Below are positions 18,500 to 27,188 of a DNA stretch of 64,000 bases, piece after piece. Positions within the stretch are counted from its first letter, which is position 1; each line of letters starts with the position of its first letter. The notes beneath the pieces were generated by a model, which saw nothing but the letters and a program-made list of their open reading frames with translations, did not search any database and was not told the origin of the DNA. A program made the position numbers and the translations under genes. Source of the DNA: Methyloversatilis universalis FAM5 (GTDB lineage Bacteria > Pseudomonadota > Gammaproteobacteria > Burkholderiales > Rhodocyclaceae); assembly GCF_000214035.2 (NCBI RefSeq), contig NZ_AFHG01000059.1:186001-250000 (forward strand). Direction: 5' to 3'.

Positions 18500-19809
18500 C
18501 CGCGCACCTCCGCCATCACCGCCTCGACCTCGGCAATCGTCTTGGGCGCGGCGGCGGTGTAGATGTCACAGCCGTCCGCGGTCACGATCACGTCGTCCTC
18601 GATGCGGATGCCGATGTTCCAGAACGCCTCCGGCACGTCGTCGGCCGGCCGGATGTAGCAGCCGGGCTCGACCGTGAGCACCATGCCGGGCTCGAGCGGC
18701 CGCCATTCGTTGGGGCCGCCGCCGCGCGGCCGGTACTCGCCGGCGTCGTGCACGTCCATGCCCAGCCAGTGGCCGGTGCGGTGCATGTAGAAGCGGCGGT
18801 AGTCGCCCTTCTCGATCACGTCGTCCAGCGTGCCCTTGAGCAGGCCGAGGTCGATCAGGCCCTGGGCCAGCACCTTCACCGCGGCGTCGTGGTAGTCGAT
18901 GAAGCGCGCGCCCGGCTTCACTTCGGCGAAGGCGGCGTCCTGCGCGTCCAGCACCAGCTGGTAGACGTCGCGCTGCGCGGCGCTGAAGCGGCCATTGACC
19001 GGCCAGGTGCGGGTGATGTCCGATGCGTAGCCGCGCAGTTCGCAGCCGGCGTCGATCAGCAGCAGGTCGCCGTCGCGCAGCGCGGCATCGTTCGACACGT
19101 AATGCAGCACGCAGGCGTTGGCACCGCCGGCGACGATGGAGCCGTAGGCCGGCGCTTCCGAACCGGCGCGGCGGAATTCGTGCAGGATTTCGGCCTCGAT
19201 CTCGTACTCCATCGCGCCCGGCCGCGTGGCCTGCATGGCGCGCCGATGGGCGCGGGCCGAAATGTCGGCCGCCTGCCGCATCAGCGTCTGTTCGTGCAGA
19301 TCCTTGATCAGCCGCATGTCGTCCAGCGGCTGACGGATGTCCAGCAGTTCGGACGGCGCCTGGCGTCCGGCGCGCACCTGGGCGCGTACCACGTTCAGCG
19401 CGGCCATCATGCGCTGGTCCCAGCCAGCGTCCTCGCCGATCACGTAGTGCAGCCGCGGCTGGTTGGCGATCAGTTCCGGCAGTTTCGCGTCCAGTTCGCC
19501 GTAGATGTACGCTTCATCGAAGCCGAATTTCTCGCGCGCGGCGTCCGGGCCGTGGCGCCAGCCGTCCCAGATTTCCCTCTCCTCGTTCTTTTCGCGGCAG
19601 AACAGGATGCTGCGCGGCGTGTCGCCGGCGACCAGCACCAGCACCGCTTCCGGCTCGGCGAAACCGGTCAGGTAATAGAAATAGCTGTCGTGGCGGTAGC
19701 CGTAGTGGGTGTCGCGGTTGCGTGCGCGTTCCGGTGCGGTGGCGATGACGGCCACGCCCGATCCCATGCGTTCGATCAGGCGGGCACGGCGTTCGGAATA
19801 GGGGTGCAT
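18496..19809 (-). CDS. pepP: Xaa-Pro aminopeptidase P
   Basis: 437-residue M24B metallopeptidase that removes an N-terminal residue before proline. The N-terminal creatinase-like domain (MHPYSERRARLIERM, TGFAEPEAVLVL) is followed by the pita-bread catalytic domain with the metal ligands in LLIDAGCELRGYASDITRTWPV, the MHRTGHWLGMDVHD block and the C-terminal EPGMVLTVEPGCYI and GIRIEDDVIV blocks. Length and layout match E. coli PepP. It heads the pepP-ubiH pair; its upstream region is shared with the divergent hemolysin-family operon that carries a PmrA-like box. Confidence 0.97.
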   Translation of the reverse strand: MHPYSERRARLIERMGSGVAVIATAPERARNRDTHYGYRHDSYFYYLTGFAEPEAVLVLVAGDTPRSILFCREKNEEREIWDGWRHGPDAAREKFGFDEAYIYGELDAKLPELIANQPRLHYVIGEDAGWDQRMMAALNVVRAQVRAGRQAPSELLDIRQPLDDMRLIKDLHEQTLMRQAADISARAHRRAMQATRPGAMEYEIEAEILHEFRRAGSEAPAYGSIVAGGANACVLHYVSNDAALRDGDLLLIDAGCELRGYASDITRTWPVNGRFSAAQRDVYQLVLDAQDAAFAEVKPGARFIDYHDAAVKVLAQGLIDLGLLKGTLDDVIEKGDYRRFYMHRTGHWLGMDVHDAGEYRPRGGGPNEWRPLEPGMVLTVEPGCYIRPADDVPEAFWNIGIRIEDDVIVTADGCDIYTAAAPKTIAEVEAVMAEVRG

Positions 19810-19889
19810 GTCGGGTTCCGGCTTTCGGTCAGGTCGGAAGTTTAGGGCCTTCTCCGGTCGAAACGTTCTGTTGCATCCGCTCCGGTCGG

Positions 19890-19906
19890 CTTAAGTCCGG
19901 CTTAAT
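19890..19906 (+). promoter_or_regulatory. PmrA/QseB-like operator (CTTAAG-N5-CTTAAT)
   Basis: Two direct half-sites, CTTAAG and CTTAAT, separated by TCCGG, match the PmrA-box layout (two CTTAA half-sites, five-base spacer; 11-bp repeat period). It lies 42 bases before the start of the hemolysin-family gene. That operon ends with a PmrA/QseB-type regulator and kinase, which suggests autoregulation. Shared spacer with pepP, so an effect on pepP is also possible. No clear -10 is visible downstream. Confidence 0.6.
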
Positions 19907-19947
19907 CTTCGCCGCCGAGCATGCCTCCATCGAAAAGGAGGCATCCG

Positions 19948-20622
19948 ATGCCGCACACCGCCGCACTGATTGCACTGACCCCCCGCCACGCCGTCGCCGG
20001 CAGCACGTCCGCGCTGCAGGCCTGCGTGATCGGCGTCCGGGTCGAGGACAGCGCCCCTGAACTGGAGGTGATCGGCCACGGACATCCGGCAAGGGCGTCG
20101 ATCGAACGCTATATCGCCGGCTGCTTCCTGCGCACCTACGGTGCGGTGATTTCCCATTTCGCCGACACGCTGCTCGGCGTGCGCGGCCCGGACGGCGCAT
20201 GGCAGGCGGCGCTCGGCTATTCGCTGCCGGCCTCGCGGCCGGAAGTGTTCGTCGAACAGTATCTGGACCAGCCGCTCGAGCAGGCGCTGTCGCAGGTGCT
20301 GCGCGAACCGGTGTCGCGTGGTGCGCTGGCCGAGGTGGGCAATATGGCGGCCACGTCCGCCGGCATGGGCCGGGCGCTGATCGCGCTGGCGACCCGTCAC
20401 CTGTATGCGCGCGGCCTCGATTACGTGGTGTTCACCGCCACCCGTGCGCTGGCCAATTCCTTCGTTCGCCTCGGCATTCCCATCTTTTCGGTGGCGCCGG
20501 CGGATCCGGCGCGGCTGCGCGATGGCGAGGCGCGCTGGGGCAGCTATTACCGCAATACGCCGACGGTGATGGTCGGACGCATCGCCAGCGGTCTGCACAC
20601 CGTGGGGGTGGAGGCGGCATGA
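19948..20622 (+). CDS. Thermostable hemolysin-family protein
   Basis: 224 residues, similar in outline to the thermostable (delta-VPH-type) hemolysin family of vibrios and other proteobacteria. Recognisable parts are IERYIAGCFLRTYGAVISHFADTLLG, the GAWQAALGYS strand, FVEQYLD and EVGNMAATSAGMGRALIALATRHL, a pattern reminiscent of GNAT acetyltransferase folds. There is no signal peptide, so a secreted lytic role is doubtful and an acyltransferase role is plausible (inference). ATG 19948 has an ideal AAAGGAGG six bases upstream. It is first in a tightly overlapping cluster and its stop overlaps the next gene. Confidence 0.8.
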   Translation: MPHTAALIALTPRHAVAGSTSALQACVIGVRVEDSAPELEVIGHGHPARASIERYIAGCFLRTYGAVISHFADTLLGVRGPDGAWQAALGYSLPASRPEVFVEQYLDQPLEQALSQVLREPVSRGALAEVGNMAATSAGMGRALIALATRHLYARGLDYVVFTATRALANSFVRLGIPIFSVAPADPARLRDGEARWGSYYRNTPTVMVGRIASGLHTVGVEAA

Positions 20623-22100
20623 GCGTACATACCGGGCTGCCGTCGCTGATCGGCCCGCAGGGAGAATTCGACGCCAGCGCGGTGCGCCGCCGGGTCGACG
20701 CGCTGGCTTCGCGCATGCAGGAATGCATCGAGGACGGTGCCTGCGCCGGTGCCGTGATCGCGCTGCTGGCCGACAACGGCAAGGACTGGCTGATCGCGGA
20801 CCGCGCGGTGCGTCAGGTCGGCGCGGTGCTGCTGCCGCTGCCCACCTTCTTCACCGACGACCAGTGTCGGCACGCGCTGCATGCCGCCGGTGTCAGCCTG
20901 CTGATGACCGACGACCCGCTGCGGGCTCACCGCCTCGGGCGTGACGAGGACAGCCTGCTCACGTCCGGCCGGCTCACGCTGTTCCGCGGGCCGGCGCAGC
21001 CGGCCCGGTCGCTGCCGCCGGCCACCGCCAAGATCACCTTCACCTCCGGCACCACCGGACAGCCCAAGGGCGTGTGCCTGAGCGCCAATCAGCTGGCGGC
21101 GGTCAGCGGCTCGCTGGCCGGCATCGCCCGCACACTCGGCATACGGCGCCATCTGTGCATGCTGCCGCTGGCGGTGCTGCTGGAGAACGTGGCCGGCGCC
21201 GACACCGCCTGGCTGGCCGGTGCCCAATGCATCGTGCCGCCGCTGGCCGAGGTCGGACTGACCGGTTCCAGCCGCTTCGACGTGCGGGTGGCGCTGGGGG
21301 CGATCGAACGCTGGCAGCCGGACAGCCTGATCCTGCTGCCGCAGATGCTGACCGCGCTGGTGGCGGCGGTCGATGCCGGCCTGCCGGCACCGCGCGGTCT
21401 GAAGCTGGTCGCGGTCGGCGGCGCCCGGGTGTCGCCCGACCTGATCACCCGTGCCCGCGCACTGGGCATTCCGGCCTGCGAAGGCTACGGCCTGTCGGAA
21501 GCCGGTTCGGTGGTCGCGCTCAATCTGCCGGACGATCCGCCGGGCGCGGTCGGCCGCGTGTTGCCCCATCTGACGGTATCGCTGTCGGCCCGCGGTGAAA
21601 TCCTGGTCGACGGCCCCCGCCTGCCGGGCTATCTCGGCGCCCCGGCACTGCCGGATGCGCCTTTCCCGACCGGCGACATCGGCCACCTCGACGCCGAAGG
21701 CCGACTGCATGTGACCGGACGGCTCAAGCACCAGATCATCACCAGCTTTGGCCGCAACGTGTCGCCGGAATGGCCGGAAGCCGAACTGCTGGCCGCGCCG
21801 GAAATCGCCCAGGTGGTGGTGTTCGGCGAAGCGCAGCCGGCGCTGTCCGCGGTCATCGTGCCGCGCGGCGACATCAGCGACGCTGCGCTGGATGCCGCGG
21901 TGGACGCGGCCAACGCCCGCCTGCCCGACTACGCGCGCATCGGCATCCGCCTGCGCGCCGACGCACCCTTCTCACCCGCAAACGGTCTGGCGACCGACAA
22001 CGGCCGCGTACGCCGTGATGCGGTGTGGGCCCATTACGGCGAACGACTCGCCGTGCTGTACGCACATGCCTACGGAGTGCCCGAACATGTCGTTTCATGA
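20619..22100 (+). CDS. AMP-binding (ANL superfamily) acyl-CoA synthetase-like enzyme
   Basis: 493-residue adenylating enzyme. The P-loop motif FTSGTTGQPKGVCLS (A3) is near residue 145, EGYGLSEAG (A5) near 287, FPTGDIGHLDAEGRLHVTGRLK (A7/A8) near 347, and the C-terminal lid with NGLATDNGRVRRD at 467, in which the usual catalytic Lys region is diverged (usual NGKxxR motif). The first 100 residues are shorter than in typical fatty-acyl-CoA ligases. It overlaps both neighbours. With the adjacent diiron and reductase genes it may activate a fatty acid for modification; substrate unknown. Confidence 0.85.
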   Translation: MSVHTGLPSLIGPQGEFDASAVRRRVDALASRMQECIEDGACAGAVIALLADNGKDWLIADRAVRQVGAVLLPLPTFFTDDQCRHALHAAGVSLLMTDDPLRAHRLGRDEDSLLTSGRLTLFRGPAQPARSLPPATAKITFTSGTTGQPKGVCLSANQLAAVSGSLAGIARTLGIRRHLCMLPLAVLLENVAGADTAWLAGAQCIVPPLAEVGLTGSSRFDVRVALGAIERWQPDSLILLPQMLTALVAAVDAGLPAPRGLKLVAVGGARVSPDLITRARALGIPACEGYGLSEAGSVVALNLPDDPPGAVGRVLPHLTVSLSARGEILVDGPRLPGYLGAPALPDAPFPTGDIGHLDAEGRLHVTGRLKHQIITSFGRNVSPEWPEAELLAAPEIAQVVVFGEAQPALSAVIVPRGDISDAALDAAVDAANARLPDYARIGIRLRADAPFSPANGLATDNGRVRRDAVWAHYGERLAVLYAHAYGVPEHVVS

Positions 22101-22755
22101 ACGCCTGCAGCGTGAAACCGCTGCCGAACGTGCCCATCTGCTGTCCGCACCGGTCATCCAGGACGCGCTGTCCGGTCGGGTCACGCTGACCCAGTACCGC
22201 GCCTTTCTCGAACAGGCCTTCCACCACGTGCGGCACACGGTGCCGCTGCTCATGGCCTGCGGCGCGCGCCTGCCGGCGACCCACGAGTCGCTGCGCCGCG
22301 CGGTGGCCGAATACATCGAGGAAGAGATCGGCCACGAGGAGTGGATACTCGACGACATCGTCGCCTGCGGCGGCGACCGCGAAACCGCGCGCCGCTCCGC
22401 ACCGGGCCTCGAGGCCGAACTGATGGTGTCCTACGCCTACGACTGGATCGCGCGCAAGAACCCGGTCGGCTTCTTCGGCATGGTGCATGTGCTCGAAGGC
22501 ACCAGCGTGCAGATCGCAACGACCGCCGCCGAACGCATCGCCCAGACCCTGCACCTGCCGCCGGCGGCCTTCAGCTATCTCAATTCGCACGGCAGCCTGG
22601 ACCAGGACCACGTGCTGTTCTTCGCCACGCTGATGGACGGCCTGGCGGACGAAGAGGACAGACTGGCGGTGATTCACGTGGCGCGCGTCATGTATCGCCT
22701 GTACGGCGACCTGTTCCGCGCGCTGCCGGCCAGCGATCAGGCGCTCGCGGCATGA
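22087..22755 (+). CDS. Iron-containing redox enzyme, TenA/PqqC/UndA-like fold
   Basis: 222-residue all-helical protein of the heme-oxygenase-like diiron/iron superfamily. Candidate metal ligands are in EYIEEEIGHEEWILDD (Glu and His, near residues 80-90), HVLEGTSVQIA (Glu, near 139) and SHGSLDQDHVLFF (Asp/His, near 175), the spacing seen in CADD/UndA-type enzymes. UndA oxidatively decarboxylates fatty acids to terminal alkenes, whereas others hydroxylate or cleave; which applies here is unknown. It overlaps the AMP-binding gene by 14 bases and the SDR gene by four, so the three are probably a pathway unit. Confidence 0.82.
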   Translation: MSFHERLQRETAAERAHLLSAPVIQDALSGRVTLTQYRAFLEQAFHHVRHTVPLLMACGARLPATHESLRRAVAEYIEEEIGHEEWILDDIVACGGDRETARRSAPGLEAELMVSYAYDWIARKNPVGFFGMVHVLEGTSVQIATTAAERIAQTLHLPPAAFSYLNSHGSLDQDHVLFFATLMDGLADEEDRLAVIHVARVMYRLYGDLFRALPASDQALAA

Positions 22756-23564
22756 AGAGCGGTCTGCGTGCAGTCATTACCGGCGCCGCCGGTGGCATCG
22801 GCCGCGCCCTCGCCGGTGCGCTTGCCAGCCGCGCCAGCGCGCTGCTGCTGGTCGGGCGCGATGCCACCCGGCTGGCCGCACTGGCTGACGAACTGGTGCG
22901 CAAGGCGCCCGACGTGCAGATCCGCACCGTGACCGCCGACCTGAATACTGCGGCCGGCCGTGCCGCCATCGTGCAGGCGGCGGAAGCGCTGCCTGGCGGC
23001 CCCAATCTGCTGGTGAACAACGCCGGCGTCAGCGAACTGGCCTGGTTCGAGGACCAGTCGGACGCGCAGATCGAACGCATCGTGCAGACCAATCTGGTCG
23101 CGCCGATGCTGCTCACCCGCGCGCTGCTGCCGCAGCTGCATCGTCAAACCCAGGCGCGGGTGGTCAATATCGGCTCCATCCTGGGTGACATCGGTCACCC
23201 GGGCAGCGTCGCCTACTGCGCCAGCAAGTTCGCGCTGCGCGGTTTCACCGAAGCGCTGCGCCGGGAACTGGCGGGCAGCCGGGTACAGCTGCAGTACCTC
23301 GCGCCGCGCGCCACCCGCACCGCGCTGAACAGCGACGCCCAGAACGCGCTGAACAGCGAACTGGGCGTGGCAAGCGATACGCCTGAATCGGTCGCCGCCG
23401 AGCTGCTGAAGCTGCTCGACGGGCCGCGCGCCGAGCGCCATCTGGGCTGGCCGGAAAAGCTGTTCGTCCGCATCAACCGCATGCTGCCCGCGCTGGTCGA
23501 CTCCAGTCTCGCGAAGCAGCTTCCCGTCATCCGTCGTCACGCACAACAGGGAGTCAAACCGTGA
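22752..23564 (+). CDS. Short-chain dehydrogenase/reductase
   Basis: 270-residue classical SDR. The cofactor motif TGAAGGIG is at residues 10-17, NNAG follows near 86, and the catalytic Ser and Tyr-x3-Lys are in NIGSILGDIG and VAYCASKFALRGF. A C-terminal helical extension after residue 215 ends RRHAQQGVKP. It probably reduces a carbonyl intermediate or oxidises an alcohol in the pathway with the adenylating and iron enzymes upstream (inference from operon structure). Start ATG 22752 overlaps the preceding stop. Confidence 0.9.
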   Translation: MKSGLRAVITGAAGGIGRALAGALASRASALLLVGRDATRLAALADELVRKAPDVQIRTVTADLNTAAGRAAIVQAAEALPGGPNLLVNNAGVSELAWFEDQSDAQIERIVQTNLVAPMLLTRALLPQLHRQTQARVVNIGSILGDIGHPGSVAYCASKFALRGFTEALRRELAGSRVQLQYLAPRATRTALNSDAQNALNSELGVASDTPESVAAELLKLLDGPRAERHLGWPEKLFVRINRMLPALVDSSLAKQLPVIRRHAQQGVKP

Positions 23565-24205
23565 ACGCATTCCTCCGCGCCTCGTGCGCGCTGTTCGCCG
23601 CACTGCTGATCGGGCCGGCCTTCGCCGGCGTCGATGAATCGGTGGCCCGCCTGCAGTCCGAGTGGGAACAGATCAAGTACCGCCAGCCGGCGGACAAGCA
23701 GGAACAGGCTTTCGAACACCTGAGCAAGGACGCCGCGGCGGTGCGGGCCGAATTCCCGGACCGTGCGGAAGCCGACATCTGGTACGCCATCATCGTCGCC
23801 AGTCACGCCGGCGCCAAGGGCGGGCTGGGCGCGCTGTCGCTGGCCAAGGAGGCCCGCGCAGCGCTGGAAAAGGCGCTGACCAAGAATCCGAATGCACTGG
23901 ATGGCTCCGCCTACACCAGTCTCGGCTCGCTCTACTATCAGGTGCCGGGCTGGCCGATCGGCTTCGGTGACAAGGACAAGGCGCGCGAGCTGCTGACCAA
24001 GGCGCTGGCGATCAACCCCAAGGGCATGGACAGCAATTACTTCATGGGCGACTTCCTGTTCCGCAACGGCGAGTACGAAAAGGCGCGCGCATCGCTCGAA
24101 GCAGCCCTGCAGGCGCCGCCGCGCCCGACCCGCCCGCTGGCGGACGAAGGGCGTCGCAAGGAGATCGAGGCGCTGCTGGTCAAGGTACGCGAGAAGCTGA
24201 AGTAA
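23561..24205 (+). CDS. Secreted TPR-like protein of the hemolysin-family operon
   Basis: 214 residues with a signal peptide (FLRASCALFAALLIGPAFA-GVDE) and a TPR-like helical body. Helix pairs include ADIWYAIIVASHAG, LAKEARAALEKALTKNP, ARELLTKALAINPKG and FRNGEYEKARASLEAALQ. The GTG start at 23561 overlaps the SDR stop (GTGA) and is preceded by CAGGGAG, which supports it. Being periplasmic, it cannot be a direct partner of the cytosolic enzymes; it may act in export or in the envelope step. Family function is not known. Confidence 0.75.
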   Translation: MNAFLRASCALFAALLIGPAFAGVDESVARLQSEWEQIKYRQPADKQEQAFEHLSKDAAAVRAEFPDRAEADIWYAIIVASHAGAKGGLGALSLAKEARAALEKALTKNPNALDGSAYTSLGSLYYQVPGWPIGFGDKDKARELLTKALAINPKGMDSNYFMGDFLFRNGEYEKARASLEAALQAPPRPTRPLADEGRRKEIEALLVKVREKLK

Positions 24206-24309
24206 GCCGTGCGCCTGTCCATGGAACGGCAGGTGAGCATGCCCTGCCGGTGCAATTGTTCGCGGTCGGAGTCAGAATGACGGCATTCCGTTACGACATA
24301 AACCGACCG

Positions 24310-24987
24310 ATGAAGGTACTGCTGGTCGAAGACGACGAACTGCTGGGCGCCGGCATACTCGACGCGCTGGAGCGTGCCCGCTACACGGTGGAATGGGTGC
24401 GCGACGGCGTGCAGGCGCTGACCGCGCTGCGCGGCGGCGGCATAGACATTGCGGTGCTCGACCTCGGTCTGCCCCGGCTGGACGGCATGGATGTGCTGCG
24501 CCGCGCGCGCGAGGCCGGTGTGGTCACGCCGGTGCTGGTGCTCAGCGCGCGCGACACCACGGCACAGCGCATCGGCGGCCTCGACGCCGGCGCCGACGAC
24601 TATCTGGTCAAGCCCTTTGACCTCGATGAGCTGCTGGCCCGGCTGCGGGTGCTGGAGCGGCGCACCCGCGGTTCGGTGTCCAATCTCATCCGTTACGGCC
24701 ACATCGCGCTCGACACCTCGGGCCTGACCGTCAGCCACGAAGAGCGCCCGGTCGAGCTGCAGCGCCGCGAATTCATGGTGCTGCGCCGGCTGCTGGAAAA
24801 CATCGGCCACGTGATGAGCCGGCAGCAGCTGGTCGAGAACATCTACGGCTGGGACAGCGAACTGGAAAGCAATGCGCTGGACGTGCACATCCACAACCTG
24901 CGCAAGAAGTTCTATCCGGAGCTCATCCGCACCGTGCGCGGGGTCGGTTACGTGATCGACCCGCTGCCCGTGGCGCGGCAGGACTGA
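24310..24987 (+). CDS. OmpR/PhoB-type response regulator, PmrA/QseB-like
   Basis: 225 residues. Receiver domain with MKVLLVEDDELLG, phospho-acceptor Asp51 in VLDLGLPRLDG, the Thr/Ser switch in VLVLSARDT and Lys in YLVKPFDLDEL. A winged-helix DNA-binding domain follows, with LQRREFMVLRRLLEN and the recognition part NALDVHIHNLRKKF, ending in the usual GVGYVID. Sequence character is that of the QseB/PmrA group. Start ATG 24310 is chosen over two in-frame upstream ATGs because the receiver begins immediately after it. A 104-bp spacer upstream could hold a second promoter. A PmrA-like box occurs at the head of this cluster. Confidence 0.93.
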   Translation: MKVLLVEDDELLGAGILDALERARYTVEWVRDGVQALTALRGGGIDIAVLDLGLPRLDGMDVLRRAREAGVVTPVLVLSARDTTAQRIGGLDAGADDYLVKPFDLDELLARLRVLERRTRGSVSNLIRYGHIALDTSGLTVSHEERPVELQRREFMVLRRLLENIGHVMSRQQLVENIYGWDSELESNALDVHIHNLRKKFYPELIRTVRGVGYVIDPLPVARQD

Positions 24988-26474
24988 TGCGCGCGCTGCA
25001 GGGCGTGTCCTTGCGGGTGCTGCTGCTGGCCGGCAGCGCCTTCATCCTTCTGTTCGTGCTGGGCACCTCCGCCCTGCTGGCGGTGCGTGCCGGCCAGGAC
25101 GAGGCGGACGAGCTGTTCGACGCCCGGCTCGCCACCTCCGCCCGCGTGCTGGAAAGCCTGATGGCGCGCCAGGTCGAGCACGCCACCATCAATGCGCCGC
25201 TGGTCATGTCGCTGCCGGTGCCACTGGAGCTCGAAGCGGGCGAACGCGACCGTCAGCTGGGCAGCCCGCAGCAGCTGTCATGGGCAGCGGTGCTGCAGGA
25301 CTGGCTGTTCGGTCACCACGACATCGAAACCCCGCTCGGTCACGAATACGAAACCCACATCGCGTACCAGATCTGGAGCGATTACGAGAACTTCGGCAGC
25401 GACGGCTTCCGGCTGCTGGCCCGGTCGTCCTCGGCCCCGTCCATGCCGATGGCACCGATGCGCGCCGGCTTCAGCGACCACGATCTGGCGGGCAGCCTGT
25501 GGCGGGTGTTCGTGCTGCATTCCGGCGACGTGTGGATACAGGTGGGCGAACGGGTCGATGCGCGCGAGGAGCTGTCGGCCAAGCTGGGCTGGGCGACCGG
25601 CGCGCCGCTGCTGATCGGTCTGGGCGTGCTGCTGCTGCTCAACGGCCTGCTGATCGGCTACGGTCTGGCGCCGCTGTCGGATCTGGCCGAGCGCATCGCT
25701 CACCGCTCGCCGCGCGACGATCAGCCGCTCACGCTGACCTGGGTGCCGGCGGAGATGGCGCCGGTGCTCAGCGCGCTCAACGCGCTGTTCGGCCGCGTGC
25801 GCGATGCGCTGGCGCGCGAGCGGCGCTTCATCGACGCCGCCGCGCACGAACTGCGCACGCCGCTTGCCGCGCTGCGCATCCATGCCCAGAACGCGCGCCG
25901 CGCCGAAGATCCGGCCCGGCTCAACAGATCGCTCGACAGCCTGCTCGAAGGCGTGGCCCGTACCGTGCATCTGGCCGAACAGATGCTCGCCCACAGCCGG
26001 GCCGGTCGCGGCACGCAGGACATTCCGCTGTCGCTGCGCGAGGTGGTGCGCGACGCGGTGGCGCAGCGCCATCTGTCGTGCGAAGCCAGCGGACATGCGC
26101 TGGAACTGCAGGCGGGTGAAGAGCCGCTGACCGTGATCGGTGACGCCAACAGCCTGTCCAGCATGGTCGGCAACCTGATCGACAACGCGCAGCGCTATGC
26201 GCCGGCCGGTACGGCGATACGGCTGGAACTCCAGCGTGACGGAGACCAGGCGCGGCTGGTGGTGAGTGATGCCGGCCCCGGCATTCCGCAGGACCTGCGC
26301 GAACGGGTGTTCGAGCCCTACTTCCGCATTCCGGGCTCGGCCGGCAGCGGCTCCGGCCTCGGTCTGGCCATCGTACGCGAGGTGGTGGAATACCTGGGCG
26401 GACAGATCGCGCTGGGCGAAGCCGAGGGCGGCGGTCTGCGGGTCGAACTGCGTCTGCCGCTCGCGCCGGACTGA
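24987..26474 (+). CDS. Membrane sensor histidine kinase, PmrB/QseC-like
   Basis: 495 residues. Two membrane helices (LRVLLLAGSAFILLFVLGTSALLAV near residue 9 and LLIGLGVLLLLNGLLIGYGL near 210) flank a periplasmic sensor of about 170 residues. HAMP-like linker, HisKA box FIDAAAHELRTPLAAL with His287, and HATPase motifs NLIDNAQRYAP, DAGPGIP and GSGSGLGLAIVREV follow. The start shares one base with the regulator stop (TGATG). The periplasmic sensor has no obvious acidic iron-binding ExxE motif of PmrB, so its signal is unknown. Confidence 0.93.
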   Translation: MRALQGVSLRVLLLAGSAFILLFVLGTSALLAVRAGQDEADELFDARLATSARVLESLMARQVEHATINAPLVMSLPVPLELEAGERDRQLGSPQQLSWAAVLQDWLFGHHDIETPLGHEYETHIAYQIWSDYENFGSDGFRLLARSSSAPSMPMAPMRAGFSDHDLAGSLWRVFVLHSGDVWIQVGERVDAREELSAKLGWATGAPLLIGLGVLLLLNGLLIGYGLAPLSDLAERIAHRSPRDDQPLTLTWVPAEMAPVLSALNALFGRVRDALARERRFIDAAAHELRTPLAALRIHAQNARRAEDPARLNRSLDSLLEGVARTVHLAEQMLAHSRAGRGTQDIPLSLREVVRDAVAQRHLSCEASGHALELQAGEEPLTVIGDANSLSSMVGNLIDNAQRYAPAGTAIRLELQRDGDQARLVVSDAGPGIPQDLRERVFEPYFRIPGSAGSGSGLGLAIVREVVEYLGGQIALGEAEGGGLRVELRLPLAPD

Positions 26475-26481
26475 GGCGGTT

Positions 26482-27171
26482 TCAGCGTCCGCCGCGCGCC
26501 AGCGCGTCGACCTCCGCCAGCCGCTGCGGCGTGCCGACATCGTGCCAGTGGCCGCGGTGACGGGCGCCGGATACCCGGCCTTCGCGCATGGCCGCGCGCA
26601 GTCGGGGCGCCAGCTTCGCCGGGGCATCCGGATCGACACCGTCGAACAGGGCCGGATGGTAGGCGCCGATGCCGGAAAAGGTGAGCCGTCCGTCCGCTTC
26701 GTCGAACACCCGGCCGTCGCGCAGCACGAAGTCACCCCCGGGGTTGTGCGGCGGGTTATCCACCAGCAGCAGCCGTGCAAGGTCGCCGTCGGCCGACAGC
26801 GCCGTGGCCGCAGCGGCGAGCGCGCTGAAATCGGCATCGCACCAGATGTCGCCATTGACCACGATGAAGGGCGCCTCACCGAGCAGGTGGCGGGCGTGGG
26901 CGATGCCGCCCGCGGTTTCAAGCGCACCTTCCGGCTCGGCCGACCACGCGATGCGCACACCCAGTGCGCTGCCGTCACCGAGCGCCTCGACCAGCGTGTG
27001 ACCGAGATGGGCATGGTTGATCACCAGATCGGTGATGCCGGCGGCGCGCAGCGCTTCGATGTGCCACACGATGAGCGGCCTGCCGCCCACCGCCAGCAGC
27101 GGCTTGGGCAGATGGTCGGTCAGCGGGCGCATGCGCTCGCCGCGGCCGGCGGCGAGGATCATCGCTTTCAT
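26482..27171 (-). CDS. murU: N-acetylmuramate-1-phosphate uridylyltransferase
   Basis: 229-residue nucleotidyltransferase. The N-terminal [26 protein letters not shown] is the uridylyl-transfer signature; [14 protein letters not shown] and the C-terminal [12 protein letters not shown] complete the fold. In the MurNAc recycling route of Pseudomonas and relatives, AmgK phosphorylates MurNAc and MurU then makes UDP-MurNAc, bypassing the fosfomycin target MurA. The directly upstream gene is an AmgK homologue, which makes MurU much more likely than a sugar-nucleotide enzyme for LPS. It converges tail to tail with the sensor-kinase gene, only seven bases apart. Confidence 0.88.
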   Translation of the reverse strand: MKAMILAAGRGERMRPLTDHLPKPLLAVGGRPLIVWHIEALRAAGITDLVINHAHLGHTLVEALGDGSALGVRIAWSAEPEGALETAGGIAHARHLLGEAPFIVVNGDIWCDADFSALAAAATALSADGDLARLLLVDNPPHNPGGDFVLRDGRVFDEADGRLTFSGIGAYHPALFDGVDPDAPAKLAPRLRAAMREGRVSGARHRGHWHDVGTPQRLAEVDALARGGR

Positions 27172-27188
27172 CGCGGAGCGGGCCGGTG

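Noticed and set aside
15632-18562. Open frame of 976 codons on the plus strand opposite the MBOAT and ubiH genes
   Set aside because: Spans several real genes in antisense and has low-complexity Gln/His/Arg composition.
24206-24309. GGCAGG/CCTGCC repeat before the response regulator as a terminator
   Set aside because: The stem is six bases with a long loop and there is no T run.
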